Shown: positions 53,093 to 61,278 of the stretch, in pieces | Numbering within the stretch: position 1 is the stretch's first letter | Layout of the letters: every line of letters starts with the position of its first letter | Assembly: GCA_013214065.1 (NCBI GenBank) | Contig: JABSPK010000003.1 | Span: 186,001-250,000 of the forward strand | Reading direction: 5' to 3' | Length of the DNA stretch: 64,000 bases | Source: Flavobacteriaceae bacterium | GTDB taxonomy: Bacteria > Bacteroidota > Bacteroidia > Flavobacteriales > Flavobacteriaceae | Notes under the pieces: generated by a model | What the model was told of the DNA's origin: nothing | Seen by the model: only the letters and a program-made list of their open reading frames with translations | The model's database searches: none | Program-made: the position numbers and the translations under genes

Positions 53093-54378
53093 TGGGAAGT
53101 AACCGCACATATAAGCTGCTTGCACTGGTCTTCATGACCTTACGACTGTCGGCCCAATCAGTTGCCTTTACCGACATGGAAGCCTTTGAAGAAGCCTACG
53201 AGTTGGCCTTTGACGATAAATACCAAGCGGCCAAAACCGTTCTCTTGGAGGCCGACGTGAACAAGAACGACCAACTTGAAGCACAGCTCTTGTTGGCCCA
53301 TACCCACAGTTGGGCAGGGCAATATGGAAAGGCCAGGGAGCTTTTCAACAAAATTACCACGGTCCATCGATCGAACCGCACAGCGTGGATTTCGGCCGTC
53401 AAAAACGAATTATACGCGGGCAACAACGCGATTGCTATAGGCCTGGCCAATAAAGGTTTGGTTTATATACCCGAAGATCGCGAATTGGTGCGCCTGCTCA
53501 GCATGGCAAAAACGCGGTATGCCAAAACGGAGTATCCTGCATTGGGGTGGCACAATCAAGACACCCGACCTGCTAAAAAAGCAACCAAAGTAGCCGCTTC
53601 GGGCCCTCCGGCCCCAGAACAGATTACCGAACCCGAATTGCCGAAAAACCGGATCGGTGTCAATAATTCGTTCACGGTGTTCAGCGAACGCTACGACCCC
53701 ATGATTTTTTCAAGCGTTTCCTTTTTGAGACGGACCAAATTCGGAAGCATTATACCAAGGATCAATTACAGCAACCGATTGGGTCAGCACGGGGTGCAAT
53801 TCGATATCGACCTCTATCCGAAGATCGCCAAGAAGATGTATGCCTATCTTAATTATGGGTATTCCAACGCTGAAATCTATCCGAGTCATAAATTCGGTGG
53901 GGACCTGTATTGGAATTTCAATATCCCTGCCGCCTTTGAATTCTCGGCCGGTGGACGGTTCATCAAGACCCAAACACAAGATATCACCATCATCACCAAT
54001 TCCCTTGGGCATTACAGCGGCAACTATTACTTTTCGCTGCGTTCGTACATTACCCCAAGGCCCGATAACCTAACGCGTTTTTCATCCAACCTTTTGGTGA
54101 GAAAGTATTTTAGGGATGGGGAGAACTTTCTGGGCTTCAACGTGGGTATGGGTTTTTCTCCGGAGTTGCGCCAGTATTTTTCAGGTGAGGAATTGCTTTC
54201 GGAAACCATTTTGTACATCGAAACCCAACGGCTGAATCTCGAATACCAGTTTACGAGTAAGAACAGTCCGAATATCTACCGGATCAATCTTGGGGTGCGA
54301 AGGCAGGAATTGGCCTTTGATTCAGGCCGTTTCTTTTGGGGCATTTCAGCCGGGATCAACTATCAAGTGAAATTCTAG
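53089..54378 (+). CDS. YaiO-family outer-membrane beta-barrel protein
   Basis: 429 residues. A signal peptide ends near RLSAQ (about 23). The N-terminal TPR-like part (about 30-150, YQAAKTVLLEADVNKNDQLEAQLLLAHTHSWAGQYGKARELF) and a Pro/Lys linker lead to a barrel (about 190-429) with VNNSFTVFSERYDPMIFSSVSFLRRTKFGSIIPRINYSNR, the YaiO pattern. A TPR domain plus barrel recalls PgaA/AlgE-type export porins. As the last gene of the glycan operon it probably gives the exit across the outer membrane. The end overlaps the convergent GDPD gene by 4 bases. Confidence 0.87.
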   Translation: MMGSNRTYKLLALVFMTLRLSAQSVAFTDMEAFEEAYELAFDDKYQAAKTVLLEADVNKNDQLEAQLLLAHTHSWAGQYGKARELFNKITTVHRSNRTAWISAVKNELYAGNNAIAIGLANKGLVYIPEDRELVRLLSMAKTRYAKTEYPALGWHNQDTRPAKKATKVAASGPPAPEQITEPELPKNRIGVNNSFTVFSERYDPMIFSSVSFLRRTKFGSIIPRINYSNRLGQHGVQFDIDLYPKIAKKMYAYLNYGYSNAEIYPSHKFGGDLYWNFNIPAAFEFSAGGRFIKTQTQDITIITNSLGHYSGNYYFSLRSYITPRPDNLTRFSSNLLVRKYFRDGENFLGFNVGMGFSPELRQYFSGEELLSETILYIETQRLNLEYQFTSKNSPNIYRINLGVRRQELAFDSGRFFWGISAGINYQVKF

Positions 54379-55673
54379 TCTTCGTTAGGGGCACCACCAT
54401 AAGCGTCGAAAACCCAGTTATCGGCATACATGCCGTAGACCAGGCCCAACTCATTTTCCTGCACGTACACCTCGTCTTTTCCAGGGTCGAAATTGACATT
54501 GTATACGAACACTTTAACACCTTGGTCGCGTAGGGAAGCAAGCAGTTTCTTATGCGAGCTGACGATGCGTCTTGAGACAGCTGCATATTGAATGTTGTTG
54601 ATGGCGAGGTAATCCAAGGCTTTACCGCGTAAAGCGAGCAAAGGTTCTTGTGAAATCATGGCGGCAATGCCGTTTCTTGAAGCTTCCTCAAGGGTTAACC
54701 TACTGAAGAGCTCCATGATCAAACGGTCTTTGTCGACAAAGGCTTGGGCGAAGGCCATGGGGTCGTTTAACTTATCGGTCACCAGATAGGCATCCGGATG
54801 GGCGGCGAACCACGCATTGATGGCCGGCAAATCCACGGTATGGTAATCCCCGTAAATTTTATGTTTTTTAAACTCCTTTAAGGAAGGTGGTAGGCTTCCC
54901 TGAAAATCCGTGAAACGCGCCCACATTTTCCAATCGTGTGCAGCCACTAAATATCCGTCCGAAGTAGTGATGATGTCCAATTCGAAATAGCGGAACCCAT
55001 TTTTGTAATTCGCATCCAAAGCCTCGATGGAATTGGTCGATTTGACACCGTTGACCACGCCTGCGGCATGGGCTATATAGCGATCGTTTCGGGCATCAAA
55101 AGTGTAGGTTTCCTTCGGAAAATAGATGGTCGGGTCCGAAATGCCTTCCGGTATCGTGATGTTCTGGTTCAACTCCGTACCGTCGACCCACTCTTTCAAT
55201 TCGCCATTGAGGTTGTGAGCGACATACGCTTCACGACTTTTCAATGCTGCTAAGGTTTCAAAACCCAAAGCCTGTAAGGCGGCGGTATCACCAAAACTAC
55301 CGGGTACCGCCGAATCATGGGCCAAAAGCACAAAATAGGCTTGCTTTGATCGCAGCTGTCGTAAAAGCTCCAACACTTCTTGTCTGGCCTCGGCACTACC
55401 ATAAGTGTCAAGGGTTTTGTATTCTACGGTTGAGCTTGAATTGAAATGGATGACGGTCAATCCACGTTGCGCGTATTCCTTTTGGCCGTCAAGACCGAAC
55501 CAACTACGTTTTTTCGCATTGAAACTACAGCTTGCCAACTGAAGTTCCGTTTCGCTTTCAAGACGTTCGGCCATGGCATTCAGCGCATTGGGAATAGCAA
55601 GACTGATCACCCAAAAGAAAAGGAACAAGCGATAAAAAAGAGTTGGACTTACGATAGTGGAATTGAAATGCAT
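54375..55673 (-). CDS. Secreted ILEI-domain / GDPD-like fusion protein
   Basis: 432 residues. The signal peptide (about 1-33) precedes a domain (about 68-165) that reads RGLTVIHFNSSSTVEYKTLDTYGSAEAR...FVLLAHDSAVPGSFGD..QALGFETLAALKSREAYVAH, which matches the ILEI/FAM3 (interleukin-like EMT inducer) fold known from FAM3 and POMGNT1. The second half (about 190-430) is GDPD-like: H202, E231, D233 and H246 of the active site are kept, but the Arg after the first His is Ala (AHAAG), and the later EIK-type motif reads TDK. It faces the YaiO operon tail to tail; a role in trimming phosphodiester groups on the glycan is inference. Confidence 0.75.
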   Translation of the reverse strand: MHFNSTIVSPTLFYRLFLFFWVISLAIPNALNAMAERLESETELQLASCSFNAKKRSWFGLDGQKEYAQRGLTVIHFNSSSTVEYKTLDTYGSAEARQEVLELLRQLRSKQAYFVLLAHDSAVPGSFGDTAALQALGFETLAALKSREAYVAHNLNGELKEWVDGTELNQNITIPEGISDPTIYFPKETYTFDARNDRYIAHAAGVVNGVKSTNSIEALDANYKNGFRYFELDIITTSDGYLVAAHDWKMWARFTDFQGSLPPSLKEFKKHKIYGDYHTVDLPAINAWFAAHPDAYLVTDKLNDPMAFAQAFVDKDRLIMELFSRLTLEEASRNGIAAMISQEPLLALRGKALDYLAINNIQYAAVSRRIVSSHKKLLASLRDQGVKVFVYNVNFDPGKDEVYVQENELGLVYGMYADNWVFDAYGGAPNED

Positions 55674-55898
55674 GGAAACCGGTTATTGGGTTCGCCCGTA
55701 CTTAATAGGAGTAGGGGTACCCTTAAAACGGAATTGCCCAAACCTTATTGTTACCTTCAATTTGACAGATTATTCCTATAAAAGTGTTCACAACAAAAAT
55801 GAAGGGGTTCACCACAAAATATTGGCATTACATAATGTTTCGGATAAGTTTACGTTTATATGGTAAGACCCGAATTTTAAACCTAATCTACCTAAACT

Positions 55899-55997
55899 AT
55901 GTTATACGATACCTACGGTGAGGAATATTTGGCCTTTCTACAAGAGTTGAACGAAATTTTAAGCCTTAACGAATTGGCCGAATTGGATTACCTATAG
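55899..55997 (+). CDS. Micro-ORF A (32 aa), sister of micro-ORF B
   Basis: A 32-codon ORF opens MLYDTYGEEYLAFLQELNEI and ends LAELDYL, acidic (about 7 Glu/Asp) and helix-prone. It shares Y-L/M-x-F-L/I-x-x-L-N-E-I-L with the next small ORF 19 bases downstream. A possible -7 box TAAGTTTA lies at 55845-55852. No match to a known family is recognised. The shared motif in two neighbouring short frames makes real translation likely. Confidence 0.6.
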   Translation: MLYDTYGEEYLAFLQELNEILSLNELAELDYL

Positions 55998-56016
55998 TTT
56001 CCCCAAAAACAAAACC

Positions 56017-56118
56017 ATGGAAAAACAAAATCAAGAAAATAGTTCGTACATGAATTTCATCAATAGTTTGAATGAAATCCTTGTCGATTACAACATCAAC
56101 CAACTGAGTTGTTCTTAA
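56017..56118 (+). CDS. Micro-ORF B (33 aa), sister of micro-ORF A
   Basis: A 33-codon ORF opens MEKQNQENSSYMNFINSLNE and ends NQLSCS. It has YMNFINSLNEIL where ORF A has YLAFLQELNEIL. A Ser/Cys-containing tail is unique to this one. The ORF is followed 28 bases later by an intrinsic terminator, so A and B look like a small transcription unit. Function unknown. Confidence 0.6.
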   Translation: MEKQNQENSSYMNFINSLNEILVDYNINQLSCS

Positions 56119-56146
56119 GTTTAAGTGTTATATAGTGTTTATCATT

Positions 56147-56178
56147 AAAAAAGGGCTTTGTTTTCAAAGCCCTTTTTT
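56147..56178 (+). terminator. Bidirectional terminator between micro-ORFs and sigma factor gene
   Basis: The symmetric stem AAAAAAGGGCTTTG / CAAAGCCCTTTTTTT with a TTTT loop has T runs on both strands. It ends the micro-ORF unit on the plus strand and the primary sigma gene, whose stop directly abuts it, on the minus strand. Confidence 0.93.
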
Positions 56179-57045
56179 TTATCCTCCTAAATAGGTTTTC
56201 AATATCTTACTTTTCGAACTGTGTCGCAGTTTTCGAATGGCCTTTTCCCGTATTTGCCGCACCCGCTCCCGCGTCAGGTCGAACGTACTCCCGATTTCCT
56301 CCAAGGTCATTGAAGGCTGTTCGCCGATACCATAGTACAAGCGGACGACGTCGGCCTCACGGGGCGAAAGTGTTTCCAAAGCTCTGTTGATTTCGGTATT
56401 CAATGACTGGTGCATCAGGCCTTTATCAGGTTTTGGTGATTCACCGGCACGCATCACGTCATAGAGGCTTGAGGTTTCCCCTTCCTTTAACGGGGCATCC
56501 ATAGAGACATGTCTTCCCGAATTCTGTAACGATTGTTTGACTTCACTGACCGTCATGTCGAGCTCTTTGGCGATTTCTTCCGCCGAAGGAGGGCGTTCAT
56601 GGGCCTGCTCAAGGTATGAGAACGTCTTTTTGATCTTATTGATCGATCCGATTTTGTTCAAAGGCAGGCGAACCACTCTAGATTGTTCGGCCAAGGCCTG
56701 TAAAATGGATTGTCTGATCCACCAAACCGCATACGAAATGAACTTAAACCCACGGGTCTCATCAAATCGTTTTGCCGCTTTGACCAATCCCACGTTTCCT
56801 TCATTGATCAAATCGGGCAAGGTGAGCCCTTGGTTTTGATATTGTTTGGCCACCGAAACGACGAATCGAAGGTTGGCATTGGTTAATTTTTCTAGGGCCA
56901 GTTGATCTCCTTCGCGGATCTTTTGGGCCAATTCAACTTCTTCTTGGGCAGTGATCAGCTCGATTTTGCTGATGTCTTGTAGGTATTTATCTAGGGATTT
57001 GGATTCACGATTGGTTACTTGTTTAATGATTTTTAGTTGCCTCAT
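56179..57045 (-). CDS. rpoD: Primary sigma factor, short Bacteroidota form
   Basis: 288 residues, lacking region 1.1 and the non-conserved region, as is usual in Bacteroidota. Region 1.2 is at [31 protein letters not shown]. Region 2 has [57 protein letters not shown]; region 3 has [21 protein letters not shown]. Region 4.2 reads [29 protein letters not shown]. This factor reads the TAnnTTTG promoters seen through the window. The 241 bases upstream (57046-57286) carry the start of the helicase gene's control region and no gene. Confidence 0.95.
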   Translation of the reverse strand: MRQLKIIKQVTNRESKSLDKYLQDISKIELITAQEEVELAQKIREGDQLALEKLTNANLRFVVSVAKQYQNQGLTLPDLINEGNVGLVKAAKRFDETRGFKFISYAVWWIRQSILQALAEQSRVVRLPLNKIGSINKIKKTFSYLEQAHERPPSAEEIAKELDMTVSEVKQSLQNSGRHVSMDAPLKEGETSSLYDVMRAGESPKPDKGLMHQSLNTEINRALETLSPREADVVRLYYGIGEQPSMTLEEIGSTFDLTRERVRQIREKAIRKLRHSSKSKILKTYLGG

Positions 57046-57240
57046 GAAGTCATTTTAGGGTTGTTCGTATAAGCTTTTATGATACAGGTTTAGATTCTAA
57101 ATTCCAAATCAAACCCAGGTTTCTTTTCAAGAATTTATGAGCAGCATCGCTAGCTTCCGCCAGAAAGTTTTAAAACAAGGATGTTGATAGTATTGGGAAT
57201 AATTTGACATTTACTTTAACCAAGCGGCTTCATTTTCTCC

Positions 57241-57248
57241 TAATTTTG
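57241..57248 (+). promoter_or_regulatory. -7 box (TAATTTTG) for the helicase gene
   Basis: Exact TAnnTTTG match 38 bases before the TTG start at 57287. No TTTG is seen at the usual -33 distance. Confidence 0.45.
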
Positions 57249-57286
57249 TAAGGTTTTTGTTTGACTAATGCTAAGCAGTTTTTTCG

Positions 57287-58798
57287 TTGAGGCTAGAAAA
57301 GGAAATTAAGAGAAAATCACTGTACGATTACCAGCTTGAGGATCTGAACACGATTTTCAAGGAATTGGACGAGATGCCCCAAGGCAGTAACCTGTTGTAC
57401 CAGCTTCCTACCGGAGGTGGCAAAACAGTGGTCTTTTCCGAAATTACGCGGAAGTACATCCAACAGACCGGAAAAAAGGTGGTGGTCTTGACCCACAGGA
57501 TCGAATTGAGCCGACAGACCTCGAACATGCTGCACGGTTTCGGTGTAACGAACAAGGTCATCAACAGTGAGGTCAAGGAACTCGACGACCAAGACGAATT
57601 CATGTGCTTCGTAGCCATGGTAGAGACCCTGAACAACCGCTTGCAAGAAGACAAGGTCAAAATAAAGAACATCGGTTTGGTCATCATCGATGAGGCCCAT
57701 TACAATTCCTTTCGAAAATTGTTCAAGTATTTTGAGGATGCCACGATTTTAGGGGTGACGGCCACCCCATTGAGTTCGAACATCAAGTTGCCGATGAAAG
57801 ACCACTACAAAAAGTTGATCGTAGGCAAGTCCATCAAATCGTTGATCGAAAAAGGCTTTTTGGCCAAGGCGAACCTGTACAACTATGATGTAAGCCTTAG
57901 AAGCCTTAAACTGGGTATCCACGGCGATTATACCGTCAAATCCTCCGATGAATTTTATGGTAACCTGAGCATGCTCGGCAAGTTGGTCTCAGCCTATGAG
58001 GAGATCGCCAAAGGAAAGAAGACCCTGATTTTCAATAACGGTATCAGTACTTCGCACTATGTTTACGAGACCTTCAAAAAGGCCGGGTATAACGTACGTC
58101 ATCTCGACAATCGCAATTCGCCGTCAGAACGACGTGAGATATTGGAATGGTTCTCCAACACCCCAGACGCTATTTTGACCTCGGTGAGTATTTTGACCAC
58201 AGGTTTCGACGAACCTTCAGTTGAAACGATTATTTTGAACCGGGCCACACGTTCATTGACCCTGTACTTTCAGATGATTGGACGTGGATCTCGGGTATTG
58301 CCGGGTAAGGAGCAGTTCAATGTGGTCGATTTGGGGAACAATATCGCCCGTTTCGGTCCCTGGGATGAGGCGGTCGACTGGCAGGAAATTTTCCATTTCC
58401 CCGATTTCTATTTGGAAAACATCAAGAACGATGAAGAAATCGAACGGGAGTTCATTTATGTCATGCCTGATGAACTAAAGGCCAAATTCAGCAAATCGGA
58501 GCACATCACCTTCGACGTGAAGGAAGAATACAAGAAAGTCTTTGCCCAAGGATTGAAATCGAAACTGGTGCTCGAGCGGAGTATCGAGCAACATGCCCAA
58601 ATATGCGTTGAAAACAGCGAAGATGTATTCGACGCCCGGATTTTGGCCAAGGAGCTGAAAGAAGAAATCGCCTTCAGGGTACGCCAATACTCGTATTGTA
58701 TTATGAACAATACCAAGAACTACAAAGAATGGCTCGAAGAAGACTACGAGCGTAAATTGCGTTCCAGCATCTCGAAAAAATTCGCACAGCTCATGTAA
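57287..58798 (+). CDS. DEAD/DEAH-box superfamily 2 helicase
   Basis: 503 residues from a TTG start; the nearby ATG at 57268 is out of frame. Motif I is LPTGGGKTVVFSEI (about 40), motif Ia VVLTHRIEL, motif II VIIDEAHYNSF (DEAH), motif III TATP, and motif VI QMIGRGSRVLPGKEQF, with ILTSVSILTTGFDEPSVE before it. The layout resembles UvrB/RE-type helicases such as SSL2/COG1061. The C-terminus (about 380-503) is helical and charged without a known domain. The final TAA overlaps the glycosyltransferase ATG by one base. Confidence 0.87.
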   Translation: MRLEKEIKRKSLYDYQLEDLNTIFKELDEMPQGSNLLYQLPTGGGKTVVFSEITRKYIQQTGKKVVVLTHRIELSRQTSNMLHGFGVTNKVINSEVKELDDQDEFMCFVAMVETLNNRLQEDKVKIKNIGLVIIDEAHYNSFRKLFKYFEDATILGVTATPLSSNIKLPMKDHYKKLIVGKSIKSLIEKGFLAKANLYNYDVSLRSLKLGIHGDYTVKSSDEFYGNLSMLGKLVSAYEEIAKGKKTLIFNNGISTSHYVYETFKKAGYNVRHLDNRNSPSERREILEWFSNTPDAILTSVSILTTGFDEPSVETIILNRATRSLTLYFQMIGRGSRVLPGKEQFNVVDLGNNIARFGPWDEAVDWQEIFHFPDFYLENIKNDEEIEREFIYVMPDELKAKFSKSEHITFDVKEEYKKVFAQGLKSKLVLERSIEQHAQICVENSEDVFDARILAKELKEEIAFRVRQYSYCIMNNTKNYKEWLEEDYERKLRSSISKKFAQLM

Positions 58799-60039
58799 TG
58801 CAAAAGCTTTTGGTCATAGGAGCCGTTTGGCCCGAACCCCAAACCACGGCGGCCGGAGTGCACATGATGCAGCTCTTAAAGGCGTTTCAGCAAGAAGGTT
58901 TCGACATCCTGTTCACAAGTATTGCCACAAAAACCCCGTATTCGGTCGATTTGCGTGAACATGCGATTCAAACCAAATGCATCACGCTCAATGACCCGTC
59001 TTTCGACATTTTAATAAAGGAACTTCAGCCTGATATCGTGCTCTTCGATCGGTTTATGACCGAAGAACAGTTCGGGTGGCGTGTAACCGAAAATGCCCCC
59101 GAAGCCCTACGCATCTTGAATACCGAAGATTTGCATTCCCTTCGTGAAACACGGGCAATGCTTTCCAAAAAACAGCTGCCTTTCGACCTGGATGCCTGGT
59201 TGGCGGGTAAAAAGACCCTTCGCGAATTGGCCAGTATATACCGTTCCGATCTCACCTTGGTCCTTTCAACCTACGAAATGGGATTGTTGGAACAACGCAT
59301 CGGAATCCCATCCGCTTATGTATCACATTGCCCGTTCTTGATTCCTGAACGAGGGGCAACCAATATACCATCTTTGGGTTTTCATGGGCGGAAGGACTTT
59401 GTCACCTTTGGTAACGGACGCCATCTTCCAAACACCGACGCCTTACACTATCTAAAAGACGCCCTATGGCCGATGATCAGAAAGCTACTTCCTGGGGCCA
59501 ACCTACATGTCTACGGGGCCTACTTGCCCCAAAGCATTCAAAACATGCATGATGATGCCCAAGGTTTTTTGGTCAAAGGTTGGATTGCCGATTTAGAGGC
59601 TGTGGTCTCTGCATCCAAAGTGGTCTTGGCCCCATTGCGGTTCGGAGCGGGCATCAAAGGCAAACTGGCGCTGGCCATGCAATGCGGTACCCCAAGCGTG
59701 ACCACCCCCATTGGAGCTGAAGGTTTGGTCGATAAGGAATCCTGGTCAGGGCAAATCGGAAATACCCCGGAAGCCTTGGTTGCTGCCGCAGTAGCACTTT
59801 ATCAATCCGAATCGCAATGGATATCGGCCCAACAACGGGGATTCGAGATCTTGGCAGATCGGTTTCCTGAAAAGGAAATCCAAAAGCGCTTGTTCCATCA
59901 AATTCGGACCATCCAACAAAACCTACGAACACATCGGTTGGCGAATACCATAGGCAGGATCTTACAACAAGAAGCCTACGCCTCGACAAAATTTATGGGC
60001 AGATGGATTGAAGAAAAAAATCGAGAAAACAAAGGTTGA
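58798..60039 (+). CDS. Glycosyltransferase, GT-B fold (family 4 / GT1-like)
   Basis: 413 residues. The N-terminal Rossmann half (about 1-190) starts LLVIGAVWPEPQTTAAGVHMMQLLKAF. The C-terminal half has VTFGNGRHLPNTDALHYLKDALWPMIRKLLPGANLHVYGAY, VKGWIADLEAVVSASKVVLAPLRFGAGIKGKLALAMQCGTPSVTTPIGAEGL, a nucleotide-sugar-binding site typical of GT4 enzymes. Donor and acceptor are unknown. It overlaps the helicase stop by one base (TAATG), an odd pairing that implies cotranscription. Confidence 0.87.
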   Translation: MQKLLVIGAVWPEPQTTAAGVHMMQLLKAFQQEGFDILFTSIATKTPYSVDLREHAIQTKCITLNDPSFDILIKELQPDIVLFDRFMTEEQFGWRVTENAPEALRILNTEDLHSLRETRAMLSKKQLPFDLDAWLAGKKTLRELASIYRSDLTLVLSTYEMGLLEQRIGIPSAYVSHCPFLIPERGATNIPSLGFHGRKDFVTFGNGRHLPNTDALHYLKDALWPMIRKLLPGANLHVYGAYLPQSIQNMHDDAQGFLVKGWIADLEAVVSASKVVLAPLRFGAGIKGKLALAMQCGTPSVTTPIGAEGLVDKESWSGQIGNTPEALVAAAVALYQSESQWISAQQRGFEILADRFPEKEIQKRLFHQIRTIQQNLRTHRLANTIGRILQQEAYASTKFMGRWIEEKNRENKG

Positions 60040-60046
60040 TTCCTAT

Positions 60047-61189
60047 CTAAATATCCTTCAAGCTACGTGCCCCCAATTGCACCATGTTATTCTTGAGGTC
60101 ATCGATCAATAGCTGGGCCACATAGTCACCTCCCAAAGAACCTAAAGCGGCAACGCCATGAACGAAAGGCCTGCCTGCGAAAACGAAATCCGCGCCTAAA
60201 TGGAGGGCACGCATGACATCAAGACCACTTCGGACCCCACTATCGAACAGCACGGGAACGCGACCATCGACCGCTTCGACAATTGCCGGTAAGGCGTCCA
60301 TTGCCGCAATGGCCCCATTGAACTGCCTGCCACCGTGGTTGGAAACATAAATACCGTCCATTCCTATTGAAACGGCCATGTTGGCGTCTTCAGGATGCAA
60401 TATACCCTTGATCACTACCGGACCGTCCCAAAGCCGTTTAAGGGCTTCACAATAGGCCCAATCTAGAGTGCCGCCCAAACGATTACCGACAAAGCCACTA
60501 ACGAATTTCATGTCGGTATTGTTGGTATAGGTTTCGACCGTTCGCAATCGCGGCAATCCGCGTTTTAGGGTATGATAACTCCAAACCGGATGGGTAATTC
60601 CTTGCCAAATCAGTTTTGGGGTGATTTTAGGGGGAATGGCCAAACCGGCCCGTTTGCTCCGTTCACGGCGACTCGCCATGGGCACATCAGCGGTGACCAC
60701 CAAGGTATGGAACCCGCTATCTTGTGCGCGTTGTAACAGCGAATCCCTCACTTGGGCATCCTTGGGCGGATAGAGTTGAAACCACCCCATCGTACCGACT
60801 TTATTTCCGACACGTTCAGGTGTTTCCGTGGCAACGGTACTCAAACAAAAAGGAATTTCTTGTCGTTGGGCTGCGGCTGCCAAATGCAACTCTATATTGG
60901 GCCACATCAGCCCTGTCAAACCCACAGGGGCGATACCTATGGGTGCGCTGTATTTATGACCGAATAAGGTGGTTTCGGTGTTCGCATTGAAGGGCCCCTG
61001 ACAAAAACGGGGTGTAAAGCGAATAGCGTTCAAGGCGTTTCTATTCGCTTGCAACAGGCGTTCATCACCAGTTCCGGAATCCAAATACTCCCAAGCGACT
61101 TTGGGCATACGTCGAGCCGCTTTCTCGGCCAAATCGGAAATTCTGGGATACCGGTTCGCAAAGCGTTCTAAATCCTTCGATAGTGCCAT
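60047..61189 (-). CDS. FMN-dependent alpha-hydroxy-acid oxidase/dehydrogenase
   Basis: 380 residues, TIM-barrel flavoprotein of the LldD/glycolate oxidase family. Visible are PRFCQGPFNANTETTLFGHKYSAPIGIAPVGLTGLMWPNIE, STVATETPERV, WFQLYPPKD, VTADVPMASRRERSKRAG and the active-site His in VSNHGGRQFNGA with the FMN-binding DSGVRSGLDVMRAL and GRPFVHG. L-lactate is the usual substrate; others (mandelate, glycolate) are possible. The gene is convergent with the glycosyltransferase gene and divergent from menB. Confidence 0.9.
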   Translation of the reverse strand: MALSKDLERFANRYPRISDLAEKAARRMPKVAWEYLDSGTGDERLLQANRNALNAIRFTPRFCQGPFNANTETTLFGHKYSAPIGIAPVGLTGLMWPNIELHLAAAAQRQEIPFCLSTVATETPERVGNKVGTMGWFQLYPPKDAQVRDSLLQRAQDSGFHTLVVTADVPMASRRERSKRAGLAIPPKITPKLIWQGITHPVWSYHTLKRGLPRLRTVETYTNNTDMKFVSGFVGNRLGGTLDWAYCEALKRLWDGPVVIKGILHPEDANMAVSIGMDGIYVSNHGGRQFNGAIAAMDALPAIVEAVDGRVPVLFDSGVRSGLDVMRALHLGADFVFAGRPFVHGVAALGSLGGDYVAQLLIDDLKNNMVQLGARSLKDI

Positions 61190-61256
61190 AGGTGTAATTT
61201 AAGGATTTCCCGACAAGCCACGAGAAGTTCGGGCTTCAAGAGACTTCCATTCTGTT

Positions 61257-61264
61257 TATCTTTG
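61257..61264 (+). promoter_or_regulatory. -7 box (TATCTTTG) for menB
   Basis: Exact TAnnTTTG match 14 bases before the menB ATG. The implied leader is only about eight bases. No -33 TTTG is evident. Confidence 0.5.
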
Positions 61265-61278
61265 GAAAAAATACTTTT

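Noticed and set aside
55657-55866. 69-codon plus-strand ORF
   Set aside because: It starts inside the GDPD signal-peptide region on the opposite strand and shows no family features; likely chance.
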